Under the pieces are notes generated by a model. It saw only the letters and a list, made by a program, of their open reading frames with translations, searched no databases and was not told the origin of the DNA. Below are positions 17,114 through 25,896 of a stretch of DNA of 64,000 nt, piece after piece; the stretch's first letter is position 1; each line of letters starts with the position of its first letter. This DNA is from Oscillospiraceae bacterium (lineage in GTDB: Bacteria; Bacillota; Clostridia; Oscillospirales; Ruminococcaceae). The stretch is from the NCBI GenBank assembly GCA_009781425.1, contig WQYC01000009.1, positions 1 through 64,000 on the forward strand, written 5' to 3'. The position numbers and the translations under genes are program-made.

Positions 17114-17839
17114 ATGAAAAAGGTTAAATTTGGCGGCGTTCAGCGCGCGCTTAAAGGCAAAGGCTTCGTGATTGCGCTCAGTCTGTCAGTCACGGCTGTC
17201 GGAGTTTCGACTTATATAGCGTACAATCAGGCAGTCAGCAGAATCGGCGGGATTCCCGAGGGTATCGGCGGAAGCGAATTCGTTTTTGAAGCCCCTGTAA
17301 ACAATCCACAGAGAGGCGTTCCGATTGACGAAGCTCCGCCTGAGGTCGTTATTGATTCAAATGCGCCTACTGTTCCTATTGAATCCGCGCCCATGCCCGA
17401 AATAGCGGAGGAAACGAATAATCCTATGCGTTCCCGCGTGCCTGTGGTTATGCCGGTCGAGGGTGAAATCGGCGAGCCCTTCTCAAACGGCGAGCTTGTC
17501 AAGTCGAGGACGCTCGGCGTTTGGAAAACGCACGACGGCGTGGATATAAAAGCGCCGCTCGGAACGCCTGTCGTATCCATGACGAACGGCACGGTAAACG
17601 AGGTTTACTCTGACCCGCTTTGGGGGATTTGCGTAGTTATTGACCACGGGGACGGAATCCTGGGCAGCTACTTCGGCTTGGACAAGAACGTAACAGTTTC
17701 GGTCGGGCAGGAAGTAAGCTCCGGTGATGTTATCGGCGCGGTGGGAAATACTGCGGAGGTTGAGATTACCGAAAGCCCGCACCTTCACTTCGGGGTCAGA
17801 AAAAACGGCGAGTGGATAGACCCGCTCAGCTTATTTTAA
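17114..17839 (+). CDS. M23/LytM peptidase-domain protein, SpoIIQ-like
   Basis: This 241-aa protein has one N-terminal membrane anchor (about 17-37), a Pro/Glu-rich stalk (about 50-115), and a C-terminal LytM domain (about 125-240). Zinc ligands are present: H and D in THDGVDIKAPLGTP, and HLHFG near the end. The segment TLGVWKTHDGVDIKA closely resembles clostridial SpoIIQ, the forespore membrane protein that joins SpoIIIAH in the engulfment channel. SpoIIQ of Clostridia keeps an intact zinc site, as here. It is monocistronic: AT-rich DNA with a TATAAT upstream and a hairpin downstream. A general cell-wall endopeptidase is the alternative reading. Confidence 0.75.
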   Translation: MKKVKFGGVQRALKGKGFVIALSLSVTAVGVSTYIAYNQAVSRIGGIPEGIGGSEFVFEAPVNNPQRGVPIDEAPPEVVIDSNAPTVPIESAPMPEIAEETNNPMRSRVPVVMPVEGEIGEPFSNGELVKSRTLGVWKTHDGVDIKAPLGTPVVSMTNGTVNEVYSDPLWGICVVIDHGDGILGSYFGLDKNVTVSVGQEVSSGDVIGAVGNTAEVEITESPHLHFGVRKNGEWIDPLSLF

Positions 17840-17872
17840 AAAACATCTAAAGATTTACGGTTTTGCAAATTA

Positions 17873-17909
17873 GCGAAGAACGCCCGTCAAAAGGCGTTCT
17901 TCGCGCTTT
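17873..17909 (+). terminator. Terminator hairpin after the SpoIIQ-like gene
   Basis: GCGAAGAACGCC pairs with GGCGTTCTTCGC (12 bp) around an 8-nt loop. The following T run is short (GCTTTG). Confidence 0.6.
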
Positions 17910-17921
17910 GTAATAAAAAGC

Positions 17922-17950
17922 TTGCTTTTTAACAAAGAATATGTTATACT
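17922..17950 (+). promoter_or_regulatory. Promoter for the receiver-domain protein
   Basis: TTGCTT (17922-17927), 17-bp spacer, TATACT (17945-17950), about 55 nt before the start codon. Confidence 0.6.
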
Positions 17951-18003
17951 TTAAATTAGGTGAAGTCTGACTTTAAAAATACATTACAAATGAGGTATTA
18001 ACA

Positions 18004-18816
18004 ATGTTTAAAAAAGAAAATCTGCTCTCTATTTCCGATTTAAAGGGCCCCGCAAAGATTACCGCAATGTCCGACGGGCAATTCGCGACCTACAACAGAA
18101 GCCTGAACACTTTTATTGACAACTTCCCCGGACAAGCGGACAGAATGCGCGCCGCTGTCAGCAAGCAGTCCTTTGAGGATTTAAAGAAGACGCTTTTGGA
18201 AGTGAGCAATTTATTGGAAGTGATTTTTGCGCACGGTCTTGCACAGGACGCAAAAAGGCAAGTTGATGTACTTAACAAAGGCAGCGTTGACTCGTCCGCA
18301 GCTGAAGCGTTCATAGAAAAGTTTATACTGAACGTTTCCTCTTTGTCGATTGACATTCAGATGTCCTCGCACAAGGCGGCGACCGCTTCCTCGGCTCGCG
18401 CGGCAACAGCAGAGCCTACAACAAAACAATTCTTTTCAGCCGGCTCGCAAGGCGGTGGAGGCCCGACAATTTTGGCGGTTGACAACGCGGTTATGTTCCT
18501 CAACACGCTGAAAAGCCTCTTAAAAGGCTCGCCCTATGACCTGCACTGTGTTACCTCAGGTAGCGACGCGCTCGATTTCGTCGGCAAGGGCACGCGTATA
18601 GATTTATTCCTGTTAGATATTGAAATGCCCGGAATGGACGGCTACGAGCTCGCCGCCGCACTCAAGAGAAACGGACAAAGAGCCCCCGTCATCTTCGTAA
18701 CAGCGAACTCCGCGAGAGAATACGTTGACAAGGCGATTTCTGTTCAAGCTGCCGGACTTCTCATGAAGCCGCTCCGCTCACAGCAGTTGCTTTCCAAAAT
18801 CAAAGAATGTATTTAA
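18004..18816 (+). CDS. Receiver-domain protein with a degenerate HPt-like N-domain
   Basis: The protein has 270 aa. The C-terminal half (about 152-270) is a receiver: acidic residue in LAVDNA, phospho-Asp in LFLLDIEMPGMDG, VFVTANS and the Lys in LMKPLRS. The N-terminal half (about 15-120) is helical. It is laid out like an HPt domain, but where HPt has H-x-L-K-G it reads TLLEVSNLLEV, so the phospho-His seems lost; this is my inference. A Ser/Ala linker joins the parts. There is no DNA-binding output. It lies convergent with the giant hybrid kinase gene, with which it may form a phosphorelay. It is monocistronic, with its own promoter and terminator. Confidence 0.8.
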   Translation: MFKKENLLSISDLKGPAKITAMSDGQFATYNRSLNTFIDNFPGQADRMRAAVSKQSFEDLKKTLLEVSNLLEVIFAHGLAQDAKRQVDVLNKGSVDSSAAEAFIEKFILNVSSLSIDIQMSSHKAATASSARAATAEPTTKQFFSAGSQGGGGPTILAVDNAVMFLNTLKSLLKGSPYDLHCVTSGSDALDFVGKGTRIDLFLLDIEMPGMDGYELAAALKRNGQRAPVIFVTANSAREYVDKAISVQAAGLLMKPLRSQQLLSKIKECI

Positions 18817-18828
18817 TTTCATAAAGCT

Positions 18829-18860
18829 AAAATCCCGCCGATTTAATCGGCGGGATTTTT
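18829..18860. terminator. Bidirectional terminator
   Basis: AAAATCCCGCCGATT faces AATCGGCGGGATTTT with almost no loop, with T or A runs on both sides. It lies between two convergent genes. Confidence 0.85.
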
Positions 18861-18869
18861 GTTGTTGTT

Positions 18870-21800
18870 TTATTTATCAGCGAGCCATACGTTCATAGCT
18901 TCTACGAGCACCTTCGCGTCTTTAATGAATTCCTCGTTTACCGCTTGAACTCCCGCTAAATCTCCGTCCTTCGCCATCATTTCCATGTCCTTAGCTCTCA
19001 GCGAAAGGTCTTTCGCGCCAATCCCTGCGAACGCGCCTTTAATAGTATGAATGTCAATTGCATAATCGCGCAGGGTTTCTTCAGCGACGCCGTGCAGCTT
19101 TTCAAGCTCGCCAGGAATATTTTCTGCATAGGATTTCATTATATCTGTGTACATTTCCATGTCGTCCTCATACAGCGACAAGCCGAGGGTCATGTTTATG
19201 CCGGGAATACTGTCAGTTGGTTTATCTGTAGGGCGTGTCGCCCCCGGCACGCCGTTTTGCGGAACAGAGACAACATCTTGCGGAACACCGGCGGATTGCG
19301 CGAAGGGCGTGTCGTTCCCTACATCATCGCCTTTCATTATCCACTTGCGTATAACTGCATCTAACTTTGTTACGTTAATCGGCTTTGACAGGAACGCCTG
19401 GAAGCCTTTCGATATGAACATTTCTTCATTTCCGACTGCGGCGTTCGCGGTCAGCGCGATTACAGGAACATTTTGTGCGTAGTCTGATTCAAGAGCCTTT
19501 ATACGCTCTGTAGCTTCAATGCCGTCCATTCCGGGCATCATGTGGTCCATGAAAACCGCGTCGTAAACAGGGTCAGCGGCTTTGATTACATTAATAGCTT
19601 CCTGCCCGCTCATCACGGTGTCTACCTTCATTTTATACTTGCCGAGCATACCCTTGGCTACATCTAAGTTAGTCGGGAAGTCGTCTACAACTAAAACGCG
19701 CGCGTAGCTGAGGTCCGGGCGGGAAATCGCGCCTGCTGTTTTAGTTTTCTTGTCTTCGTAGCGGAACTCGCGCAGGTTTTCTATCGTTTCCGCGCTTACA
19801 AGCTCCTCGCTGACGTATTTCTGCCGAATAACAACGCGGAAAATCGAGCCTAAGCCATGCACGCTTTCAACGGAAATTTCGCCGTCCATGAGCTCCGTTA
19901 ATTTCTTGGTAATCGAAAGTCCGAGACCTGTTCCTTCGATTTTACGGTTCGCCTGCATATCTACCTGATGATAGTCCTTGAAGAGCTTTTCAGCGTCCTC
20001 CTTGCGGATTCCCATTCCTGTGTCGCTGACGGAAATCATAAGCTTAATGTCGGTTTCGTTCTCGCGCTCACAGCTTACGCGCAGAGTCACCGCGCCTTTT
20101 TTAGTGTACTTAAATGCATTACTTAGCAGGTTGTTGAGGATTTGCCGTACTCTTAAATCATCGCCATGCAGATAAGCGAACAGGCTGTTGTCTATTTCCA
20201 AGCTGAAGGTAATCGGCTTTTCGTCAATGCGGATTACGTTGAAGGTAGCAATGTCGTTAAGCATACTCGCGAGCTGATAATCAACAGGTGTCAGCGTAAA
20301 CTTGCCCGATTCCATCTTAGAAATATCTAAGATGTCGTTGATAATGCTGGTCAGCGTACTGCCCGAAACATGGATTTTTTCAAGGTAGTCTTTTGCACTA
20401 TCGGGTATATCGTCCTCGTCCATCATGAGCTCGGTGAGCCCCATGATTACGTTCATGGGCGTGCGGATTTCATGGCTTATATTAGCTATGAACGCGGATT
20501 TACTCTGATTTGCTATTTCTGCCGCGTCGCGGGCTTTGCGCCGCTCGTGACCGGAAATAGCGAGTGCCATTAAGTCAGCGAGCGAAGCCGCGAAGTTCTG
20601 TTCTTCAATCAGCCATTCTCTGCCGTCGGGGTATTCGTCGCACTTTTCCTGCTCTATGCAGACTACGCCGATAATCTTCCCGTCAACGCGAATCGGCGCG
20701 TCAAGCGCGGCGCACATATTAGTAGGCTCATAAACGCCGAAGCCGTCGAAAACCAACTTGCAGTCTTCAAGATTTGACATGGTGATTAGGCGTTCTGTTT
20801 CGAGCAGGTTCTTATATTTTTGGCGTCTTTCAAGAGTAAGGTCGTAGAAAGGCTGAACCGAATGTTCCCCTAACGCGGCGTTATAATAAGTAATGCTTTC
20901 AAGCGCGTTGCCGTTTTCGAGTATTCTCCAGATGCCTACGAAGTTAACCCCTAAGACGCCCGCGCTCTTCTTGGTAATCAGCTCAGCGGCGGTTTTAAGG
21001 TTGCCTCCGGAAATAGCGCGCGATTCCGTAATAGACGAGAGCGTGCTTTGCAGGTTGCCTGCGTATTCGTAGTTGTCTGTTAAGAGCTGTTCCATCTTTT
21101 TGCGCTCGGTTATATCGCGTCCGATGCCTACAATGCCGATAGTTTCTTCTTCAAGTATAAGCGGGATAATCGTAGTTTCGTAAAGCGGCAGTGTTCCGTC
21201 AGCGAGCGGGAGAGGTTCTTCAACCGTGACCGACTTGCCCTTGCTTAGAACCTTGCGTTCCTTCGTAGCATAATACTCCATTAAATCAGCGGGGACTCCG
21301 ATAGCTTCAGCGTCGTTTCTGCCGATGACGTCTTTTAAGCTTTTGCCGAAGTTCTCTAAGAAAGCCTTGTTGCACTGCGTAAATTTTAAGTCGGCGTCCT
21401 TAGTAAATATCATGTCGGGCAGCGAGTCGAACAGCGTATAAAGCGTAACTGTCTGCTCTGCGAGCGCGCGCGTTCTGCGCTCGACGAGGGCATGACGGTT
21501 GATTGTGCTCGCCATCATTAAGGTTACTGAGCGGAGGATTGCAATTTCTTCATCTGTATAGACGCGCTCATCTTCACAATCGCCGACACACAAAACACCC
21601 CAAAGCTGATTATCCAAAAACATAGGAATAACAGCTACTGATTTTAATCCGAACATACTTACAAACGTTTGCTCTTTTTCAGAGAAGGTCGAGAGCGTTC
21701 CGTTTATACAATCACCGCGCAGGAAATAGTCGTCCCAGTCAAGCCCGCCGCTTAGCTCAAAGGAAGTCCGCGTTCCTATAGGAACAGGTATTTTTTCCTT

Positions 21801-23606
21801 TGCAACATCGCTGTTCCACGAGAACAGAACCTCATGATAAAGGTTGTCGTCTTCAGTGCTGCTCTTCCAAATATAAATACGGTCGGTTTCCATTGAAAGC
21901 CCGATAAGCTCTAAGCTCGCAGTAACCAAGGATTCAATATTTTCATCATCGTGAGTAACTAACAGCAGAGTCGATGCCTTGTTAACCGCTTTCATTAGGT
22001 TATCTTGTTTTTGGAGCTGTTCAGAGGTTTCGCGTATGCCGTGAATCATGTCGTTGTGGATAAAAGAGCTCGCAACAAGCAGGCTCGCAGAGTTCAGAAT
22101 CGAAACCTCTTCTTCTATGAACGTCCGCTCTTCCCTGTTATCGTCGAAGCCGACAAAGCCCCAAAATTCATCTTTTATGAAGATAGGAACAACCAAAATC
22201 GAAAGGATTCCCGCCGGCGCAAGGAACCTGCGCACTTCCTCGGACATTAAACTGACGGGTCCGTTTATGTATTCGCCGTTCGCTAATTTTTCCTCCCAGC
22301 CCGGGAAGGTTTCGTCATAGCTGTAGACTTTTTTACTCTGAGTATAAACGGTTTCGTCCTTTGACCATTCGTACAGCTGCGAGCAGCAGAGCTTACCGTC
22401 TGCCACTTGGTTCTTCCAGATATACAGGCAGTCTACCTTTACAGCCTCGGCAATAGTCACCATACTGCGGTAGAGCGCGTTTTCAAAGTAATCCACGTCG
22501 TAGTCAAGCAGGAGAACCGCCGATTTATTCACCGCCATCATCAAGCTGTCGCGGTATTTTATAGCTTCCATCATCTTGTAATGCTCACGCAGGTCACGGG
22601 TGTAGCCGATTACAACGTCGTGGTCTTTATATGTAGCGCGCACAAGCGTGACCTCTGCCGGGAAAAGCAAGTCCTCGTCGGGGATACGATGCATCCATTC
22701 AAAGCGGCAGTAGCCGTCCTCAAACGCCTGATGAACGAGAGCGGCGGCTTTTTCATCTGCGCGCTGTCCGTCGGGCTGAATCGCCGCAGAACATTCCTCC
22801 AAAAATCTTCTGAGATATTCCGATTTATCCTTAAAGCCGTACAGCCGTACAGCCGCCTCGTTGCAGTCGATTGTTTTGAGGTCGCGCGTCCAAATCTGCG
22901 CGCAAAGGGGCGAGGTATCGAGCATGACTGTGAGGCGTTCCTGTGCCTGCGCCATTCTTCTTGAGAACGTCCGCGCCATCGCCCATGTAATCAACAGGAA
23001 AATCAAATAAACAAAGAGCAGAATGTACTGCATTTGATTGAGGTATGTATCGAAGTATTCACCGCTGATGTCTACCCCGAGCACGCTTATAATCTCGCCG
23101 TCAGCGTTAAGAATCGGCGCGTAAGCCACAATGAGCTGACCCCAGTCCTCATCATAAATTAAGCCCGCGGAATAAACAGACGCGCCCGCGTAAATCACTT
23201 CCTTGCCTGCGTCCCATGTGTCCGGGTCTCCCGGCACTGACCAGTCCTCTGAGCCTATTACTTCCCCGTCTAATATAAACTCATGCGAGCCGTCGGGCAG
23301 CAGTCTTGAGGTGTAGACATAGGCAAGCTCGCCGGCTTCCTTGATGTCGGCGAAGTATTTATTCATTCTGATATAATATTCAGAGGTTATGTCGCGGGTT
23401 TCCATAAACTCTAAATATTTCTCAATATGGTTTTCAATGACGTGCGCCGTTGCCACAGCCGTGCCTTTAACGCTGTTCATCATGTTTTGCTCTATTACAC
23501 CTCTCACGAAGTAATACAAGGTCAGGTGCAAAAAGACGAGCGCAATCATTACCGCCGCCATTATAATTACAATAGTGCGGTTCTTTTTCAAAAGCGATTT
23601 TATCAT
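18870..23606 (-). CDS. Very large membrane hybrid sensor histidine kinase (PAS/GAF/HisKA/HATPase/REC/HPt)
   Basis: About 1,578 aa. The start at 23606 is preferred over 23624 because CGGAG lies 7 nt before it. TM1 (about 10-32), an extracellular Cache-like sensor (about 35-190), TM2 (about 192-213), PAS (about 225-345), two GAF domains (about 365-520, 545-715), PAS (about 740-865), a third GAF (about 885-1060). Then HisKA (FIANISHEIRTPMN), HATPase (LLSNAFKYT; SDTGMGI; GTGLGLSI), receiver (ARVLVVDD; VFMDHMMPGMDG; LSKPI) and C-terminal HPt (IDIHTIKGAFAGIGA). It can thus run a full phosphorelay alone. The REC-HPt linker is largely encoded by GTAG-type repeats (19228-19322). Ligand and output are unknown. 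Confidence 0.93.
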   Translation of the reverse strand: MIKSLLKKNRTIVIIMAAVMIALVFLHLTLYYFVRGVIEQNMMNSVKGTAVATAHVIENHIEKYLEFMETRDITSEYYIRMNKYFADIKEAGELAYVYTSRLLPDGSHEFILDGEVIGSEDWSVPGDPDTWDAGKEVIYAGASVYSAGLIYDEDWGQLIVAYAPILNADGEIISVLGVDISGEYFDTYLNQMQYILLFVYLIFLLITWAMARTFSRRMAQAQERLTVMLDTSPLCAQIWTRDLKTIDCNEAAVRLYGFKDKSEYLRRFLEECSAAIQPDGQRADEKAAALVHQAFEDGYCRFEWMHRIPDEDLLFPAEVTLVRATYKDHDVVIGYTRDLREHYKMMEAIKYRDSLMMAVNKSAVLLLDYDVDYFENALYRSMVTIAEAVKVDCLYIWKNQVADGKLCCSQLYEWSKDETVYTQSKKVYSYDETFPGWEEKLANGEYINGPVSLMSEEVRRFLAPAGILSILVVPIFIKDEFWGFVGFDDNREERTFIEEEVSILNSASLLVASSFIHNDMIHGIRETSEQLQKQDNLMKAVNKASTLLLVTHDDENIESLVTASLELIGLSMETDRIYIWKSSTEDDNLYHEVLFSWNSDVAKEKIPVPIGTRTSFELSGGLDWDDYFLRGDCINGTLSTFSEKEQTFVSMFGLKSVAVIPMFLDNQLWGVLCVGDCEDERVYTDEEIAILRSVTLMMASTINRHALVERRTRALAEQTVTLYTLFDSLPDMIFTKDADLKFTQCNKAFLENFGKSLKDVIGRNDAEAIGVPADLMEYYATKERKVLSKGKSVTVEEPLPLADGTLPLYETTIIPLILEEETIGIVGIGRDITERKKMEQLLTDNYEYAGNLQSTLSSITESRAISGGNLKTAAELITKKSAGVLGVNFVGIWRILENGNALESITYYNAALGEHSVQPFYDLTLERRQKYKNLLETERLITMSNLEDCKLVFDGFGVYEPTNMCAALDAPIRVDGKIIGVVCIEQEKCDEYPDGREWLIEEQNFAASLADLMALAISGHERRKARDAAEIANQSKSAFIANISHEIRTPMNVIMGLTELMMDEDDIPDSAKDYLEKIHVSGSTLTSIINDILDISKMESGKFTLTPVDYQLASMLNDIATFNVIRIDEKPITFSLEIDNSLFAYLHGDDLRVRQILNNLLSNAFKYTKKGAVTLRVSCERENETDIKLMISVSDTGMGIRKEDAEKLFKDYHQVDMQANRKIEGTGLGLSITKKLTELMDGEISVESVHGLGSIFRVVIRQKYVSEELVSAETIENLREFRYEDKKTKTAGAISRPDLSYARVLVVDDFPTNLDVAKGMLGKYKMKVDTVMSGQEAINVIKAADPVYDAVFMDHMMPGMDGIEATERIKALESDYAQNVPVIALTANAAVGNEEMFISKGFQAFLSKPINVTKLDAVIRKWIMKGDDVGNDTPFAQSAGVPQDVVSVPQNGVPGATRPTDKPTDSIPGINMTLGLSLYEDDMEMYTDIMKSYAENIPGELEKLHGVAEETLRDYAIDIHTIKGAFAGIGAKDLSLRAKDMEMMAKDGDLAGVQAVNEEFIKDAKVLVEAMNVWLADK
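19228..19322. repeat. GTAG-type repeat cluster inside the large kinase gene
   Basis: A 27-nt copy at 19228-19254 (arms GGCGTG/CACGCC) is read antisense by the gene. An opposed degenerate copy ends at 19322 and is read in sense as VGNDTPF...GVPQ. Together they encode the linker between the receiver and HPt domains. Confidence 0.7.
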
Positions 23607-23645
23607 AAGCTTACTCCGTGTCATATTTAATCGTTTAATACTTTG

Positions 23646-23674
23646 ATTATAGCACGGATATGGGACAAATGCAA
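23646..23674 (-). promoter_or_regulatory. Promoter of the large hybrid kinase
   Basis: On the minus strand TTGCAT, a 17-bp spacer and TATAAT, about 40 nt before the preferred start. Confidence 0.7.
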
Positions 23675-23682
23675 GAGCTTTT

Positions 23683-24069
23683 TTAAGCCGCTCTAACTCC
23701 TTCGATATGAATCAGCCGAAGCTCTTCAAATGAGTAAGTATCAACCGCCCTGTTAATCGAATCATAAGTATGCGCCGCAATAAGAATATTATCGGGCGTC
23801 GGGAGCTCGCCTGTTTCGAGCACAACTAAATTATGCTGAAAGGTAAGTCCGTCGAAGCTGATTTGAATAAAATCGCCGGGCATTGCCCTGTAGAGCGGCT
23901 GAAAGCTGCCGTAAGGTCCCGCGCCTTTATTCGTTGTAAGAAAGCGCGCGAAGTATTCAACGCCTGTCCACGCAGGCGCGCGGTCGTTCAGCGAGTTGTA
24001 GTACCAGCCATAGTGCGGGGTGAAGTTCATGACGCCCGCGCCCGCGTAGAGGACTTGGGAGGCGAAGTT
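23683..24069 (-). pseudogene. C-terminal half of an amidase-domain gene (Amidase_6 type), split by the integrated element
   Basis: Read from NFASQVLYAGAGVMNF onward, the frame is a typical putative amidase domain: GWYYNSLNDRAPAWTGVEYF, GPYG, then GDFIQIS and QHNLVVLE. The only ATG in the fragment (24030) falls inside the conserved VMNF block, so it is not a natural start. The part carrying the catalytic Cys (GGDCT) is missing here and lies at 34764-34865, 10.7 kb away on the same strand. Joined, the halves give about 162 aa, the normal size. Upstream of 24069 the frame runs into the element and meets a stop within 20 codons. The fragment is probably not expressed. It lies downstream of no visible promoter. 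Confidence 0.85.
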
Positions 24070-24092
24070 GAAGAGCTCCCGAATAAACCCAT
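24068..24092. other. Left attachment site of the integrated element
   Basis: Core TT at 24068-24069, then 12 nt, then AATAAACCCAT (24082-24092). The 11-bp arm is the exact inverted match of the arm at the other end (34739-34749), also 12 nt from its core. Confidence 0.8.
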
Positions 24093-24112
24093 GAAACCCG
24101 CAATATTAAGAA

Positions 24113-24140
24113 AATCGGCGGGGATTACTCCTCGCCGATT
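24113..24140 (-). terminator. Terminator overlapping the stop of the HhH protein gene
   Basis: AATCGGCG (24113-24120) pairs with CGCCGATT (24133-24140). On the minus strand it is followed by TTTTCTTAAT. The stop codon lies in the loop. Confidence 0.7.
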
Positions 24141-24535
24141 GCTTGTTTTAATACTCTTAAAAACTCATTGCGTGACCCTGCGCCCATGTTTCTGATTCCG
24201 ATTAAATCCTTTATAGAGTCACTCTTGAAAACGAAATCCCTTAGATATTCAACCCCCGGCGACCTGCCGAGCGCGTTCGTAATCCGCGTCGCCATTTTGT
24301 CGGTGCTGAAGCTTAAATCAGCGATTTTCACATCATAAAATTCACGCGGAACATCTACGCCCATGATTTTGAGCGGCGGCATAGTCCTTGCTTTTTTGCT
24401 TGCTTCATCGTTTTGCACCTTCTTTTCTATGCGGCGCATAATCGCGAAAATGTCGCGGCGCTTGTAACCCATTTCGTCGAGGGTTGCGTGAAGATGTTTT
24501 AAAATCGGATTTTTATATAAGCTTGTAGTTTCCAT
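24125..24535 (-). CDS. Small protein with RNA-polymerase-alpha-CTD-like helix-hairpin-helix end
   Basis: The protein has 136 aa and no signal or membrane segment. The C-terminal ~45 residues (LRDFVFKSDSIKDLIG, IRNMGAGSRNEFLRVL) look like the helix-hairpin-helix of the RNA polymerase alpha C-terminal domain, where S-x-x-D-L-x-x-I-x-N-x-G-x-x-S is typical. The N-terminal part is basic and helical (YKRRDIFAIMRRIEKKV). It could bind DNA or RNA polymerase; this is inference. It is the gene nearest the left att site, driven by a perfect promoter with operator palindromes, and ended by its own terminator. Similar small proteins occur in clostridial accessory regions. Confidence 0.65.
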   Translation of the reverse strand: METTSLYKNPILKHLHATLDEMGYKRRDIFAIMRRIEKKVQNDEASKKARTMPPLKIMGVDVPREFYDVKIADLSFSTDKMATRITNALGRSPGVEYLRDFVFKSDSIKDLIGIRNMGAGSRNEFLRVLKQAIGEE

Positions 24536-24577
24536 ATTTTTACCCGCCTTACTTTCTGAATGATAATATTATATTCT

Positions 24578-24628
24578 ATTATATACGGCGTAGCCGTATA
24601 TGTCAAGTCCAAATACGGCTGAGCCGTA
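24578..24628 (-). promoter_or_regulatory. Consensus promoter with two operator palindromes
   Basis: On the minus strand TTGACA, exactly 17 bp, then TATAAT (24606 down to 24578). The whole spacer is the palindrome TACGGC-N3-GCCGTA. A second copy, TACGGC-TGA-GCCGTA, lies just upstream (24614-24628). Binding there would block RNA polymerase. Confidence 0.8.
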
Positions 24629-24636
24629 ATATAATT

Positions 24637-24672
24637 AAATGAGCAGGGCTTCAAAAACCCCGCTCATTAATT
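24637..24672 (-). terminator. Terminator of the sigma/anti-sigma operon
   Basis: On the minus strand AATGAGCGGGG faces CCCTGCTCATT with one mismatch and a 9-nt loop, followed by TAATT. Confidence 0.6.
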
Positions 24673-24687
24673 ATAAAAGCTACTTTC

Positions 24688-25065
24688 TTATGTACAGCAG
24701 AATATTGCTTTTTGACCTATTAAAGTCATAATGGTATGGTTGCAACCCGAACGAGTACAATAATCTACTCTGTATGACGTTTGTCTGCACCTCGGAGTAG
24801 TCGGGAAAACGCGGTGTTCTATCGTTATCGCTCCTGTTACTGCCATAGTATGATTACAAGATGAAGCGGGAGTAATGCTGATAAATCCGTTAGCTTCTGC
24901 GATAAGCATATCGGTTATTAACTGCGCTTTTTGACTGCCAACAGCACAATCAATAATAACCTCAACAGTGACCTCATCACTGACCGCAAAGGACGCGCCG
25001 CCCAACTGAATGAACATTAACATTGCCATTAAAACCGCTAAGGGTCTGCGAAATACTTTTTTCAT
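24688..25065 (-). CDS. Exported Cys/His-containing small protein
   Basis: I do not recognise this 125-aa protein. It has a clear signal peptide (LAVLMAMLMFIQLGGASFA). The mature part (about 95 aa) holds two CNHT motifs (SSCNHTMAV and SGCNHTIMT) and further cysteines (RCRQTSY, DYCTR, IFCCT), so it may bind metal or form disulfides. It is the last gene of the sigma factor/anti-sigma operon; its ribosome site (AAAGGAG) overlaps the anti-sigma stop region. By position it could be a target or ligand of that system; this is inference. Confidence 0.65.
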   Translation of the reverse strand: MKKVFRRPLAVLMAMLMFIQLGGASFAVSDEVTVEVIIDCAVGSQKAQLITDMLIAEANGFISITPASSCNHTMAVTGAITIEHRVFPTTPRCRQTSYRVDYCTRSGCNHTIMTLIGQKAIFCCT

Positions 25066-25071
25066 TGCTTT

Positions 25072-25860
25072 TTAATTCTCCTTTAAATTTCTTATTATTT
25101 CCGATATTACAGCTTTGTCGCTGACAATTATCGTATAATAATCTGTATCGCTAACCCAAAATGCTTGATATGTGCCGTCACCCATATCTGAAATATTATA
25201 CCAAATCCCGTTTTCTTCATAAGTATAATCAATAGAATGAATCTCTGCACCTATATTAATTGAAAAAGTAATATTCGGTTCTAACGAGCTTGCCCATACA
25301 TCTATATAATCGCCAATATCCATAACCGTAAAGCTTGTGAAGTTATATCCTACGGGGAATAGAATATTCAAACCTTCCGTTTCAAGCAATTCATTCATAG
25401 AATTATAGAATCGTATTTCATCTTTTATAAACATTTCAGTGCCACTAAAATCTGTAGTCGTTTTATCGGGTGCGTTCAAAGCATTTCTGAAAAAATCAAC
25501 AAGATTAAATCCAAGAGCAAGTGAAATACCCTGTGCGAATAATGCTGTAACTATCGTGATAATTAAGACTGCCGCGATTCTTCGCATTGTTTTAATTGAT
25601 TTGCTTCTTCGTTTTTTTTGCTCGCGCTTTTTTATGATTGCTTCAAACGGAGGCTTCTGAATATCTCTGCTGTATTTCTCGTTGCGGCTCATGCCCGCTG
25701 TGCAGAACATAAGGACATCTGCGCTCGGCTCGTCAAGCGTCAGCTCGTGACCGAACAGCATTTCGTATTCCTTTATGCTCATTAAATCCGCGTCAAGCGC
25801 GCTGTTCAAGAACATTTCGCGGAGCTCCTGCGCTGAAAGATTTTCGTATCTGCCTTGCAT
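25072..25860 (-). CDS. Membrane anti-sigma factor-like protein with DUF4367-type outer domain
   Basis: The protein has 262 aa. The N-terminal cytoplasmic part (about 1-88) is acidic then strongly basic (KKREQKKRRSKSIKTMRR). One membrane segment follows (about 92-115). The outer part (about 120-262) is beta-rich with aromatic residues and resembles DUF4367 domains seen in anti-sigma proteins. It starts 36 nt after the sigma factor stop, with a perfect ribosome site (GGAGGTGA, 8 nt). The order sigma, then a single-TM protein, is the classic arrangement for a sigma/anti-sigma pair. Confidence 0.75.
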   Translation of the reverse strand: MQGRYENLSAQELREMFLNSALDADLMSIKEYEMLFGHELTLDEPSADVLMFCTAGMSRNEKYSRDIQKPPFEAIIKKREQKKRRSKSIKTMRRIAAVLIITIVTALFAQGISLALGFNLVDFFRNALNAPDKTTTDFSGTEMFIKDEIRFYNSMNELLETEGLNILFPVGYNFTSFTVMDIGDYIDVWASSLEPNITFSINIGAEIHSIDYTYEENGIWYNISDMGDGTYQAFWVSDTDYYTIIVSDKAVISEIIRNLKEN

Positions 25861-25896
25861 TGATATTCACCTCCTTTGTCTGAATTTTTATGCTTA

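Noticed and set aside
20370-22964. Several plus-strand ORFs opposite the large kinase
   Set aside because: They are in antisense frames of a confidently coding gene and show no domains or ribosome sites.
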